44,961 bases of DNA from Candidatus Saccharimonadota bacterium (lineage in GTDB: Bacteria; Patescibacteriota; Saccharimonadia; Saccharimonadales; Saccharimonadaceae), in the NCBI GenBank assembly GCA_017447485.1, contig JAFSNI010000005.1, positions 1 through 44,961 on the forward strand, in the 5' to 3' direction. The first letter of the stretch is position 1, and the number at the start of each line of letters is the position of its first letter. The notes below the pieces were generated by a model, which saw only the letters and a program-made list of their open reading frames with translations, did not search any database and was not told the origin of the DNA. This document shows positions 1 through 7,900 of the stretch, in pieces. The position numbers and the translations under genes are program-made.

Positions 1-10
1 TATAGTATAT

Positions 11-16
11 ATTATA
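11..16 (-). promoter_or_regulatory. Likely -10 box of a gene beyond the left edge
   Basis: Minus-strand TGA-TATAAT directly downstream of the dnaE stop; same motif as the other -10 boxes in the window. Its gene lies outside. Confidence 0.45.
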
Positions 17-3000
17 TCACTTTATCTTAACCTTATCTTCCCCGACTAGCTCCTTTAGCTTCGAAATCAATTCTTCATTCGCATCAACTTTGAATGGCAT
101 TTTTAATGGTCGCTTGGTTTCTCCGTCTTTCAGTACCAGAATCACATCCTGAAAGCCTAGGTTCAAATCCGCTAGTCGCCGAATTGCTGTCAAAGTTTCA
201 GTATCGTCCGGATTTTCAATTAAAATATATAACTTTTCTTTACGTGGGTCTTTTGGTGGTGCTGCTAGCACTCGCGGTGCGTCAATTGTCCGAGGGCCGC
301 TAGTCCCACCTCGATATACTCGCTCTGCCGAAGTCCTTGCTCCGCCTCCGCGCCGGAACGATTTTTCGGGTGCACTCGCTGGTGCCGCGAGCTTCGTCCA
401 AGTCGGCTGATAGGAGTTCAAGATTTCATCTGACACCAGCTCCACCACCTCCGCTAAAACTTTAGCTTCCGAGGTCAAATTCCCATCTTTGTCTGTTGCG
501 TTGATTTTCCCCTGCACCCTAACCACGTTGTCAACCTCAAGTTTCGCACCGTGCTCTGCGAAAACGCTTGGAAAAACAATAAATTCCGTTTCGTTTGTTT
601 TATTCTCAATCTTCACGAACGCCATTTTGTCGCCTTTTTTCGTCAAAATTGTCCGTACCGCCGTCACAATTCCGCCAATCGTCACTAGCTTTCCGTTATT
701 TTCCGGCGTAATCAGCTCCATCGGGTGCGTCTGCTCGTTAAAATATGTATCATATTTATCGAGCGGATGCGCTGACAAATAAAGCCCCATCAAATCTCGT
801 TCCCAGAGAAGTTGCTCTTTCTCCGAGTATTGCATCGGCGCCGGCTTGATCTCCACTTCCGGAATCGCTCCCGCCTCGCCCATCAAAGCAAACAAATCCG
901 TCTGCCCCGAACCAACATCTTTCTGGCACTTCGCCCCATACGCCTGAATCGCCTCGAGATTATATAGCAAATCGCTTCTTGAATAGCCAAAACTGTCAAA
1001 CGCGCCAGTTTTAATCGCCGCTTCCCACGATTTTTTGTTAAATTTAGTCGAATCCACCCGCTTCGCAAAATCGCAAATCGACTTAAATGGCCCGTTTTTA
1101 TCTCGCTCCGGAATTACATATTCTTCCACCAATGCCTTGCCCATGCTCTTAATCCCAGATAGCCCGAACCGAATCGTCTTTTCGCCACCCACAATCCCAA
1201 AATCGCCATAAGACTGGTTGATATCTGGCCCCAGCACTTTTAGCCCCATCCGTTTACATTCCGCAATTTCAATCGCCAGCCGATCGGTCCAGCGCATATC
1301 TGCCGTCATCAGCGCCGCCATAAACGCATCCGGATAGTGCGCCTTTAGATATGCCGTCCAATACGCCACCAGCGCATAACACGCCGCATGCGACTTGTTG
1401 AAACAATAGTTCGCAAAATCTAGCAGCTGATTCCAAAAAGTTTCTGCAATTTCTTCCGTCGCACCGCCAATTTTCACCGCACCCTCGATAAATTGCGGTT
1501 TCACCTTGTTCATTAAATCGACTTTCTTCTTCCCCACCGCCTTACGCAAAGTATCCGCCTGCCCGCCGGTAAACCCGCACCATTCCTTCGAAATCTGCAT
1601 GAACTGCTCTTGATAAATCATAATTCCGTAAGTATTTTTCAGAGAGTTTTCTAGCCCCGGGTGAAGATAGGTAATTTCCTCTTGTCCATGTTTGCGCCGA
1701 ATGAACGAATCGATAAACTGCATCGGTCCTGGGCGATACAGGGCCACCATAGCGATAATGTCTTCAAACTGCGAAGCCTTTAAGTCTTTCAAATACCGCT
1801 TCATGCCCGCTGACTCCAGCTGGAACACACCCGTCGTCTCCGCGCGCTGTAACAACTTGTACGTTTCCTCATCGTCGAGCGGCACTGAATACATGTCAAG
1901 GTCGTTACCGTAAACTTTCCGAATCATCCGCAGCGCATTATTGATTACCGACAAGTTTGAGAGCCCCAAAAAATCCATTTTAAGTAACCCTAGCTCCTCA
2001 ACTTGCCCCATCGGGAACTGCGCCGCAATCGGGCCTTTGGCCGAAACTTCAAGCGGTAAAAACTTCACTAAATCATCCGGCGCAATAATCACGCCGCAAG
2101 CGTGCACCCCGTGGTTTCTAATTGTCCCCTCAAGTCGCGACGCAAAATCAATCACTTCTTTCGCGGTTGGATTCGTTTCATATTCTTGTTTCAGATCTGG
2201 TACGTTCTGAATTGCGTCGGCAAGTTTAACGTGGTGCCCCTGCACTGGGTCTGGCACCATTTTTGCCAGCCGGTCCGCCTCGGCATATGGCACCTCGAGC
2301 ACCCGCGCTACATCCCGCACTGCGTTTTTTGCCATCATCTTGCCAAATGTCGCGATATTCGACACCCGGTTAAACCCATATTTCTTTGAGCAATATTCAA
2401 TCACCTCATCGCGCCGCGTATCTTGAATGTCTGTATCAATATCCGGCATCGAAATCCGGTCCGGGTTCAAAAACCGCTCGAAGAGTAAATCGTACTTCAG
2501 CGGGTCAAGCTCCGTAATGCGCAGCGCATACGCCAGAATCGACCCGGCCGCCGAGCCCCTCCCCGGCCCGTATACGATTCTCTGCGACTTTCCCCAGTTG
2601 ATAAAATCTTGTACAATCAAAAAGTAGCCATTATATCCCATTTTATCAACTACCGAAAGCTCGTAGTCAATCCGCGGCAAAATCTTATGAACGTCATCTC
2701 GCTCTTGATCGACTTTTTCCAAAATCTTCCGGCACTCCGGCACCGTAAGTTCCCCCGCTTCCTCCAAGCTTTTCTCGCCATAGCGATAGACCAGCCCTTG
2801 AAATACCAACCTATCTAAATAAGTTTTTTCGTCCTCATCGGTTGGAATTGGGAATTTCGGAATTAAAATCCGCCCTAGCTGCAAATCTACGTCGCAGCGG
2901 TCCGCAATTCGCTTTGTGTTTAATACTGCTTCTGGACAAGTGTCTTGCCAATGTTCAATGATCTCCTCTGCTGGGATCACGTGCAAATCATAGTCTTTCA

Positions 3001-3742
3001 GCGTCATCCGGTTTGTGTCTGACAAATTCGCCGCCGTACCGATACAAAGTAAAACCTCGTGCGCATCTTGGTCCTCTTTTTTCAGATAGTGCGCATCGCA
3101 GGTCACCACGAGCGGCAGCCCCAGTTCTTCCGCGTGCGCCATATGCCACTCGTTAACTTTTTGTTGTTCCGCCGAATGCGTCGATGATTTCGGATGCCCG
3201 TGGTCCTGCATCTCAAGATAAAACCGGTCCTTAAACACATTCCGATACCAATCAATTAGCTCGTAGGCTCGCTTATCATCCCCCGCCCGAATCGCCTCGG
3301 AAATTTCCGACCCCATACAGCCAGAAAGGCAAATCAGCCCCTCGTTATATTTCTCCAGCTCGTCGTGATCGGTTCGCGGTTTATAATATTTTCCATGTTC
3401 CTCTGCATTGCTCATAATCCGGCACAAGTTTTCAAACCCCTTATTGTTCATCGCAATCAGAGTGATATGAAACCGCTGCTTGTCGTGCACCGGGTCTTTA
3501 TCGGTCATCTTTCGTGCCGCCACATATGCTTCCAATCCAAGCAGCGGCTTAATTCCCTTATCGTTGCATTCTTTATAAAGCTCAACTAACCCGCTCATTG
3601 TGCCATGATCGGTTACTGCCACCGCCTCCATCCCATCATTTTTGACAAAATCAACTAGTTCCGGCACCTTCGTCAGGCCGTCTAGTAACGAATAATGAGT
3701 ATGGTTGTGCAGATGCACAAAATCGCTAGGCTTCAGCTCCAT
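17..3742 (-). CDS. dnaE: DNA polymerase III subunit alpha
   Basis: Catalytic subunit of the replicative DNA polymerase (family C), 1241 aa, full length for a DnaE1-type enzyme. The N-terminal PHP domain (about residues 9-220) keeps its metal-binding His/Asp pattern (HLHNHTHYS at 10-18, TDHGTMSG at 44-51, DAHYL at 216-220), so a proofreading or pyrophosphatase role for PHP remains possible. The polymerase core has YGPGRGSAAG (391-400) and catalytic aspartates D434 and D436 in PDIDTD, with the third at D590 in KMDFLG. An OB fold lies near residues 1000-1090, followed by a basic, low-complexity linker and a short C-terminal domain. The ATG lies two bases after the TAA of the upstream Cys-rich gene and has a poor ribosome-binding site, so translation is probably coupled to that gene. 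Last gene of a three-gene minus-strand operon. Confidence 0.97.
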   Translation of the reverse strand: MELKPSDFVHLHNHTHYSLLDGLTKVPELVDFVKNDGMEAVAVTDHGTMSGLVELYKECNDKGIKPLLGLEAYVAARKMTDKDPVHDKQRFHITLIAMNNKGFENLCRIMSNAEEHGKYYKPRTDHDELEKYNEGLICLSGCMGSEISEAIRAGDDKRAYELIDWYRNVFKDRFYLEMQDHGHPKSSTHSAEQQKVNEWHMAHAEELGLPLVVTCDAHYLKKEDQDAHEVLLCIGTAANLSDTNRMTLKDYDLHVIPAEEIIEHWQDTCPEAVLNTKRIADRCDVDLQLGRILIPKFPIPTDEDEKTYLDRLVFQGLVYRYGEKSLEEAGELTVPECRKILEKVDQERDDVHKILPRIDYELSVVDKMGYNGYFLIVQDFINWGKSQRIVYGPGRGSAAGSILAYALRITELDPLKYDLLFERFLNPDRISMPDIDTDIQDTRRDEVIEYCSKKYGFNRVSNIATFGKMMAKNAVRDVARVLEVPYAEADRLAKMVPDPVQGHHVKLADAIQNVPDLKQEYETNPTAKEVIDFASRLEGTIRNHGVHACGVIIAPDDLVKFLPLEVSAKGPIAAQFPMGQVEELGLLKMDFLGLSNLSVINNALRMIRKVYGNDLDMYSVPLDDEETYKLLQRAETTGVFQLESAGMKRYLKDLKASQFEDIIAMVALYRPGPMQFIDSFIRRKHGQEEITYLHPGLENSLKNTYGIMIYQEQFMQISKEWCGFTGGQADTLRKAVGKKKVDLMNKVKPQFIEGAVKIGGATEEIAETFWNQLLDFANYCFNKSHAACYALVAYWTAYLKAHYPDAFMAALMTADMRWTDRLAIEIAECKRMGLKVLGPDINQSYGDFGIVGGEKTIRFGLSGIKSMGKALVEEYVIPERDKNGPFKSICDFAKRVDSTKFNKKSWEAAIKTGAFDSFGYSRSDLLYNLEAIQAYGAKCQKDVGSGQTDLFALMGEAGAIPEVEIKPAPMQYSEKEQLLWERDLMGLYLSAHPLDKYDTYFNEQTHPMELITPENNGKLVTIGGIVTAVRTILTKKGDKMAFVKIENKTNETEFIVFPSVFAEHGAKLEVDNVVRVQGKINATDKDGNLTSEAKVLAEVVELVSDEILNSYQPTWTKLAAPASAPEKSFRRGGGARTSAERVYRGGTSGPRTIDAPRVLAAPPKDPRKEKLYILIENPDDTETLTAIRRLADLNLGFQDVILVLKDGETKRPLKMPFKVDANEELISKLKELVGEDKVKIK

Positions 3743-3747
3743 AGCGC

Positions 3748-3966
3748 TTATTTCTCGTCAGCTTTTTTCTCGGATTTCTTTTCGTCTTTTTTGCACTCGC
3801 ATTCTTCGCCATCCTTGCAACCGCAGTCGCAATCCTCGTCACAGTCACATTCTTCGTCTGTCGTCTTCGTCGAAATAAACTTTCCCGCAATCGCCCCTGC
3901 AATCGCGCCGAGCGCCGCGCCTAAAATAAACTTCCCCGCTCCGCTACTTTTCTTTTCTTCCGCCAT
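3748..3966 (-). CDS. Cys-rich single-pass mini-protein
   Basis: A 72-aa protein of unknown function. Residues 10-31 form a Gly/Ala-rich hydrophobic helix with glycine-zipper spacing, resembling YtxH-type small membrane proteins. It is followed by a very acidic segment with seven cysteines in 19 residues (C40, C42, C46, C48, C50, C56, C58), mostly as CxC pairs, then a Lys/Glu tail. CxC clusters of this kind can bind soft metals, but no family was recognised, so metal binding is inference. The gene overlaps the upstream DUF948-like gene by 23 bases and ends just before dnaE, so it is part of the dnaE operon. Confidence 0.8.
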   Translation of the reverse strand: MAEEKKSSGAGKFILGAALGAIAGAIAGKFISTKTTDEECDCDEDCDCGCKDGEECECKKDEKKSEKKADEK

Positions 3967-4237
3967 CGTCTTTTTTCCTTTCTTTTAGCGTTTCTTTGAT
4001 TTTCGGATTGACATATTTATCTACTAGCATTTCTACAGTCCCGCCAACCGACGTTAATCCCCGCACATTTGTCACTACCCCGTTAGCATTATCAGCAATA
4101 TCTTGACTCTTAATTGCCACACGCTTAACTTCTTCTGACACGCTGAGTATTTTGATCATCAGGATAATCCCAACCACCAAAAACACAAACAGTGTCACCC
4201 CAAGTATTGCTACTAAAATCCATTCTGCTGTATTCAT
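3944..4237 (-). CDS. DUF948-like membrane/coiled-coil protein
   Basis: A 97-aa protein with one N-terminal transmembrane helix (about residues 7-30) and a helical, charged cytoplasmic part (SEEVKRVAIKSQDIADNANGV) that resembles DUF948/methyl-accepting-like coiled coils. The C-terminus is strongly basic and acidic (KERKKDDGGRKEK). It has a good Shine-Dalgarno (AAAGGAG five bases before ATG) and is the first gene of the operon with the Cys-rich mini-protein and dnaE. The function is unknown; the family assignment rests on architecture only. Confidence 0.75.
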   Translation of the reverse strand: MNTAEWILVAILGVTLFVFLVVGIILMIKILSVSEEVKRVAIKSQDIADNANGVVTNVRGLTSVGGTVEMLVDKYVNPKIKETLKERKKDDGGRKEK

Positions 4238-4255
4238 TTTTTCTCCTTTACCACC

Positions 4256-4261
4256 ATTATA
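4256..4261 (-). promoter_or_regulatory. -10 box of the DUF948-Cys-rich-dnaE operon
   Basis: On the minus strand this reads TGA-TATAAT, an extended -10. It is 18 bases before the ATG, leaving about 12 bases of leader that contain the Shine-Dalgarno. The -35 (TTTGTG, 17-base spacer) is weak. Confidence 0.65.
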
Positions 4262-4266
4262 TCACA

Positions 4267-5139
4267 CTAATTTTCCGCCACAAACTTCCGCACTTCGTCT
4301 GCATAATCTGAATTCCGGAGAACATATTCAAGATGCGCCATGAAATAATTCTTCGGGTCGCCCGTCGTAATCCATTTGCCTTCACTCTTCGCCACCACTA
4401 CATCGCCAGTCTCCGCGAGTCGAGTAATCGCATCCACCGTCCAAAGTTCCCCGTCTAGCCCGGTGTTCGACGGCACGAGATAATCAAACACTTCTGGAGT
4501 CAAAAGATACCGTCCATACGAAGTTAAATTGCTCGGGCTGAGATCCGGCGTCTTCGGCTTCTCAACGATATGGCTCAAAGTCCCGTTTTCTTTCAGCGCA
4601 ATCATTCCGTATTTATGCCAAACTTCCTCTGGCATTTCTTGCGCCGCAATCACCGCCTTGGCGTTCTTGTTTTGTTCATACGTATCAATCAAAACCTTCA
4701 CGTCGCCTTTGCCCAAAATCAAATCATCTGAATACAAAACCACAAACGCTTCTTCATCTTTCACAAAATCCTTCGCCGACACAATCGGTGAGCCATTGCC
4801 ATACGGTAAGCTCGGATCTTGCTCGATGATCGTGATTTTTGGAAAATTCAAAATCTCTGCCACCGGTTTAAATCGCTCCGCTTTGCCTTGCTTCTCGAGC
4901 AAAGCCTTCACATTCTCCGCCGGATTGTGAAAATAGTCGTCATAAATCTCGCGCGACTTCGTGTTTGGCGTTGCCACAATAATAATCTCTTCAATTCCTG
5001 CGTTAGCACATTCCTCCACGCATAGCTGCATTACTGGCTTCGCGCCAATCGGAATCATCGCCTTCGGAATAGTTTTAGTAATAGGTAGATACCGACTCGC
5101 AAAGCCAGCATCTGTGATAATCGCTTTTCTAATAGCCAT
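4267..5139 (-). CDS. galU: GalU-like UTP-glucose-1-phosphate uridylyltransferase
   Basis: Sugar-phosphate nucleotidyltransferase, 290 aa, the usual size for GalU, which makes UDP-glucose from UTP and glucose-1-phosphate. The N-terminal nucleotide-binding motif is recognisable but unusual: ITDAGFASRYLPITK followed by IPKAMIPIG, where typical GalU has AGLGTRxLPxTK and IPKEMLP. The SDDLI segment matches the metal-binding GDDLI. The usual LGLGHAV loop reads PYGNGSPIV, so substrate preference may differ from classic GalU. I chose the second of two tandem ATGs because AAGGAGG (5145-5151) is then five bases away; the first ATG (5142) would be only two bases away. Single-gene unit. Confidence 0.8.
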   Translation of the reverse strand: MAIRKAIITDAGFASRYLPITKTIPKAMIPIGAKPVMQLCVEECANAGIEEIIIVATPNTKSREIYDDYFHNPAENVKALLEKQGKAERFKPVAEILNFPKITIIEQDPSLPYGNGSPIVSAKDFVKDEEAFVVLYSDDLILGKGDVKVLIDTYEQNKNAKAVIAAQEMPEEVWHKYGMIALKENGTLSHIVEKPKTPDLSPSNLTSYGRYLLTPEVFDYLVPSNTGLDGELWTVDAITRLAETGDVVVAKSEGKWITTGDPKNYFMAHLEYVLRNSDYADEVRKFVAEN

Positions 5140-5159
5140 CATAGCCTCCTTGAGATTTA

Positions 5160-5165
5160 ATTATA
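5160..5165 (-). promoter_or_regulatory. Predicted -10 box of galU
   Basis: Minus-strand TGT-TATAAT, followed about 9 bases later by AAGGAGG. The -35 region falls inside the perfect palindrome at 5169-5201, so a regulator binding the palindrome could block this promoter. Confidence 0.55.
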
Positions 5166-5168
5166 ACA

Positions 5169-5201
5169 CATAAGGTTGTGTTTTGAAAACACAACCTTAT
5201 G
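5169..5201. repeat. Perfect 16-bp palindrome with one-base centre
   Basis: Left arm CATAAGGTTGTGTTTT (5169-5184), centre G5185, right arm its exact reverse complement (5186-5201). A run of six T follows on the plus strand only (5203-5208). It could be a terminator hairpin, but no plus-strand gene lies upstream and the minus-strand copy lacks a T-run. Because it covers the galU -35 position, an operator is the alternative. Confidence 0.85.
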
Positions 5202-5229
5202 ATTTTTTCTTCCCCTGTTAAAACGCATT

Positions 5230-5874
5230 TTATGATTTTTTCGTGCGTCTTGTGTTTTTCGCGGCAGTTTTTTTCTTCGCTCCTGCCTTAACGCCTTTTC
5301 GCGCTTCGCTCCGTGCCACTCTGTCTTCAACGTTTTGCGAGCGATTGTGTACGCCATAAACCATGCTGGAAACCCCCACCACCAAAAGATATGCTCCGAA
5401 GAACCGCACAAACGTCATCAACTCAAACGACCCCGCGTTCAAAATCACAAAGCCCATCACGGCTCCGATTACGCCGGCCAAAATCCGAATAAACCGATCC
5501 GTCGGGTCCACGGTCGATAAAAATCCGTGGAAAATATCGATAATGCCAGACACGAAAGTATAAACTGCCAAAATTACCGTGCACGCCACAAAATTACCTT
5601 GAGCGAAGAATAACAAAGCAATCGCCGCTGCCACGTCAATCAACGCGTCAATTACAGAATTAATCCAGCCGTGTTTTTTCATAGAATTATATAGCGCGCC
5701 GACCGCATCGATCACGCCCATCACCAAAAGAAAAATCACGATGATAGCAATCGCATAATTGAGGCTGCTCAACCCGCCAAAAAGCGCGAGAAATCCGAAC
5801 ACAGTTGCCAACCCGCCCCGCAGCACAAACATCAGCCAATGTTTGTCGATAAATTTTCTATTTATTTTTGCCAT
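5230..5874 (-). CDS. HdeD/DUF308-family membrane protein
   Basis: A 214-aa integral membrane protein with six hydrophobic helices spread over residues 15-175 (for example LRGGLATVFGFLALF and YAIAIIVIFLLVMGVIDAV) and a cytoplasmic Lys/Arg-rich tail (about 190-214). The helix pattern with Gly-rich starts and the length fit the HdeD/DUF308 family, named after an acid-resistance membrane protein of enterics; the actual role here is unknown. ATG with an AAAGGG-like site upstream; predicted extended -10 at 5906-5911. Confidence 0.8.
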   Translation of the reverse strand: MAKINRKFIDKHWLMFVLRGGLATVFGFLALFGGLSSLNYAIAIIVIFLLVMGVIDAVGALYNSMKKHGWINSVIDALIDVAAAIALLFFAQGNFVACTVILAVYTFVSGIIDIFHGFLSTVDPTDRFIRILAGVIGAVMGFVILNAGSFELMTFVRFFGAYLLVVGVSSMVYGVHNRSQNVEDRVARSEARKGVKAGAKKKTAAKNTRRTKKS

Positions 5875-5905
5875 AAAATAATTGCCCTTTATTACTTATG
5901 CTTAT

Positions 5906-5911
5906 ATTATA
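5906..5911 (-). promoter_or_regulatory. -10 box of the HdeD-like gene
   Basis: Minus-strand TGA-TATAAT located 31 bases before the ATG, leaving about 25 bases of leader. It sits just downstream of the femX stop codon. Confidence 0.6.
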
Positions 5912-5921
5912 TCACACAAGG

Positions 5922-6941
5922 TTAAACGTGGCGAATTTTTTTGCGCGCACTTTCTACCAACTTGGTTAGCTGGTATTTCCCCGGCTTCAAGATTAAATCA
6001 TGCGCTGGCGTATATTTTAATTCTTCGCACCCAAACGATCGCTTAAACTCCGAAACGCCATAGAACCGATGCGACTTTTCTTCCGTCCCCACAATCCCCC
6101 ATAAATTATAGCGCAAACACCCTCTTTTTCGCGCTTCCTCCATCGCCGCAAGGTGCAGCAGCGGTGCGGCGGAATATCTCGTCCCCAGTTCTGATGACAC
6201 GCCGTAATGATAACTCGCCTCCGGTCCGTAAAAAATCATAAAGTTTTGCGCTAAAATCTCGCCATCTTTTCGCGCGGTATAAATCAAAACCTCGTGATTT
6301 TTGCGAAACGCTTCAAATTGTTTCGTCAAAAACTCTGTAGAAAATGCTACATATTTCTGCCGCTCGGCGTGCTTTTTCTCAAGCTCACAAAACTCACGAA
6401 TCGCCGCGTCGTCGTCACTAAAACTGATTTCAATTTCGTTTTTCTCCGCTTTGCGTAATTTTCGCCGAAAACCTTGCGACGCCCCAGCCAAAATCTCTGC
6501 CTCGGATTTTTTAAGATCTAAAATCCCCGCATATTCCACCGAAAGATACATCGGTGCTTTCTTCAGTCCCAGCCCTCGCATCAATGTCAATGAGCTTTCC
6601 GAGAGCGGCAATTGCGGTCGCACTCGCGCAAACGCACAACCATGCAGAGCGCCCATCTTCCTGATGTCGTCAAATACTGTTTTTACAGTTGCCGAGTCAC
6701 CAAAATCAATCAGCGGCCCGCCCGCAATCGCGAGGTATTTTCCGCGCCGCGCGGTTTCTACTACGCCGGCATACACTCCAACAATTTTTCCGTCATTCAT
6801 AACCGCCCGTCGCACAATTTTCTTCCCGCGCGCCAGGTGAAATTCGTAAAAGTCCCACGATTGCAAAAAATTTGCTTCGGGCCGCTTTGTTACAAACCCG
6901 TCCCAGACCTCTCGGCTCTCGGCCTCAACTATCTCTATCAT
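5922..6941 (-). CDS. FemX/FemAB-type peptidoglycan bridge transferase (copy 2)
   Basis: A 339-aa protein of the FemABX family (GNAT-like fold duplicated), which adds amino acids from aminoacyl-tRNA to lipid II to build the interpeptide bridge. Recognisable parts are the N-terminal SWDFYEFHLARG region, the mid-protein LKKAPMYLSVEYAGILDL, the basic helix FRRKLRKAEKNEIEI, and the C-terminal YNLWGIVGTEEKSHRFYGV block typical of FemX. Its start codon overlaps the stop of the upstream paralogue as ATGA (6938-6941). It is the last gene of the Mur ligase operon. The two paralogues are similar in layout but clearly diverged, suggesting two successive or different amino-acid additions. Confidence 0.9.
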   Translation of the reverse strand: MIEIVEAESREVWDGFVTKRPEANFLQSWDFYEFHLARGKKIVRRAVMNDGKIVGVYAGVVETARRGKYLAIAGGPLIDFGDSATVKTVFDDIRKMGALHGCAFARVRPQLPLSESSLTLMRGLGLKKAPMYLSVEYAGILDLKKSEAEILAGASQGFRRKLRKAEKNEIEISFSDDDAAIREFCELEKKHAERQKYVAFSTEFLTKQFEAFRKNHEVLIYTARKDGEILAQNFMIFYGPEASYHYGVSSELGTRYSAAPLLHLAAMEEARKRGCLRYNLWGIVGTEEKSHRFYGVSEFKRSFGCEELKYTPAHDLILKPGKYQLTKLVESARKKIRHV

Positions 6942-7900
6942 AAATGCCTCTTCTTTTTTCTTAAAGTTTCAAACGCAAAGTCTGCCGCATAACGTATTTT
7001 GGACAGCACTAAATCGTGTGCTGGCACAAATTCGGTAATTTCGTCTGAAAACCCAGTCTTGAACGTCGTTACCCCAGCGTAGCGATGATGTGGCTGCCCA
7101 GCCGGTGCAATCCCCCACAAATTAAAGCGCCGGTAGCCGTTTTTCTTTAAATCTCGAGTCACTTGCCACAAAAGCGCATAAGCTCCAGGCAGTTTACGGT
7201 TCAAATCGGTTGAGGCCGCTTCGTAATAATCTCCCTCCTCGCCGCTCGTGATGATTAGACCATAAGCAATCGGCTGACCATCAGCGGTTTCTGCACAATA
7301 AATTTGGATTTGCTCGCCAAAAGCTTCGCGTTCTGCCAGCAGTGTCTTCAGCGACGGCGGAATAAAACCCTGCCGTTTTGCCGTTTCGGCCTGCACTTTA
7401 TGGAACTCCTTAAAGATTTCTTCCGTGTTAGAACTCGTCACTTTAATTCCGAGTTTTTCCGCTCGCCTCACCTCATAACGCGTTTGTCGTCGCATTTCTG
7501 CCAGGAGTTGTTCCTCTGGTTTTGTCAAATCCAAAATTACGGTGTGCTCCGCCGCGAGGTGCATCGGGGATTTTTTCAGCCCCAAGCCCTCAAGTAGTTT
7601 CAGATTTTCTGGCGTATTGAGGAGCTGCGGGCGGATTCGCACAAATACACATTTTTCCTTTTTGCCGACCTCGGCAATCTTATCAAAAATCATCTTTAAA
7701 GCTTCGCGGTCATTCCAATCCGCCAGCGGCCCACAAGGTATTTCTAAATACCGACCGCGCTTAGCGTCTCTAACTATCATCAGTGCAAAACCTTTTCCAT
7801 CAAAATCTTCTTGAATCACTTTGCAACCTAGTAGTTCATTCATATTGCCGTAGGCGGGAGATTGTAAGAAATTTGCCTGTGGGTATTTTTCTATTGTCAT
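6938..7900 (-). CDS. FemX/FemAB-type peptidoglycan bridge transferase (copy 1)
   Basis: A 320-aa FemABX-family protein, paralogous to the next gene. Shared blocks: LQSPAYGNMNEL at the N-terminus, RGRYLEIPCGPLADW, LKKSPMHLAAEHTVILDLTK, RYEVRRAEKLGI and the C-terminal FNLWGIAPAGQPHHRYAGV. The family uses aminoacyl-tRNA to extend lipid II stem peptides in the cytoplasm. Starts inside the stop of the DegT-family gene (ATGA, 7897-7900) and overlaps the next femX in the same way. The coupled order implies fixed stoichiometry with its paralogue. The amino acid and acceptor position cannot be read from sequence. Confidence 0.9.
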   Translation of the reverse strand: MTIEKYPQANFLQSPAYGNMNELLGCKVIQEDFDGKGFALMIVRDAKRGRYLEIPCGPLADWNDREALKMIFDKIAEVGKKEKCVFVRIRPQLLNTPENLKLLEGLGLKKSPMHLAAEHTVILDLTKPEEQLLAEMRRQTRYEVRRAEKLGIKVTSSNTEEIFKEFHKVQAETAKRQGFIPPSLKTLLAEREAFGEQIQIYCAETADGQPIAYGLIITSGEEGDYYEAASTDLNRKLPGAYALLWQVTRDLKKNGYRRFNLWGIAPAGQPHHRYAGVTTFKTGFSDEITEFVPAHDLVLSKIRYAADFAFETLRKKKRHL

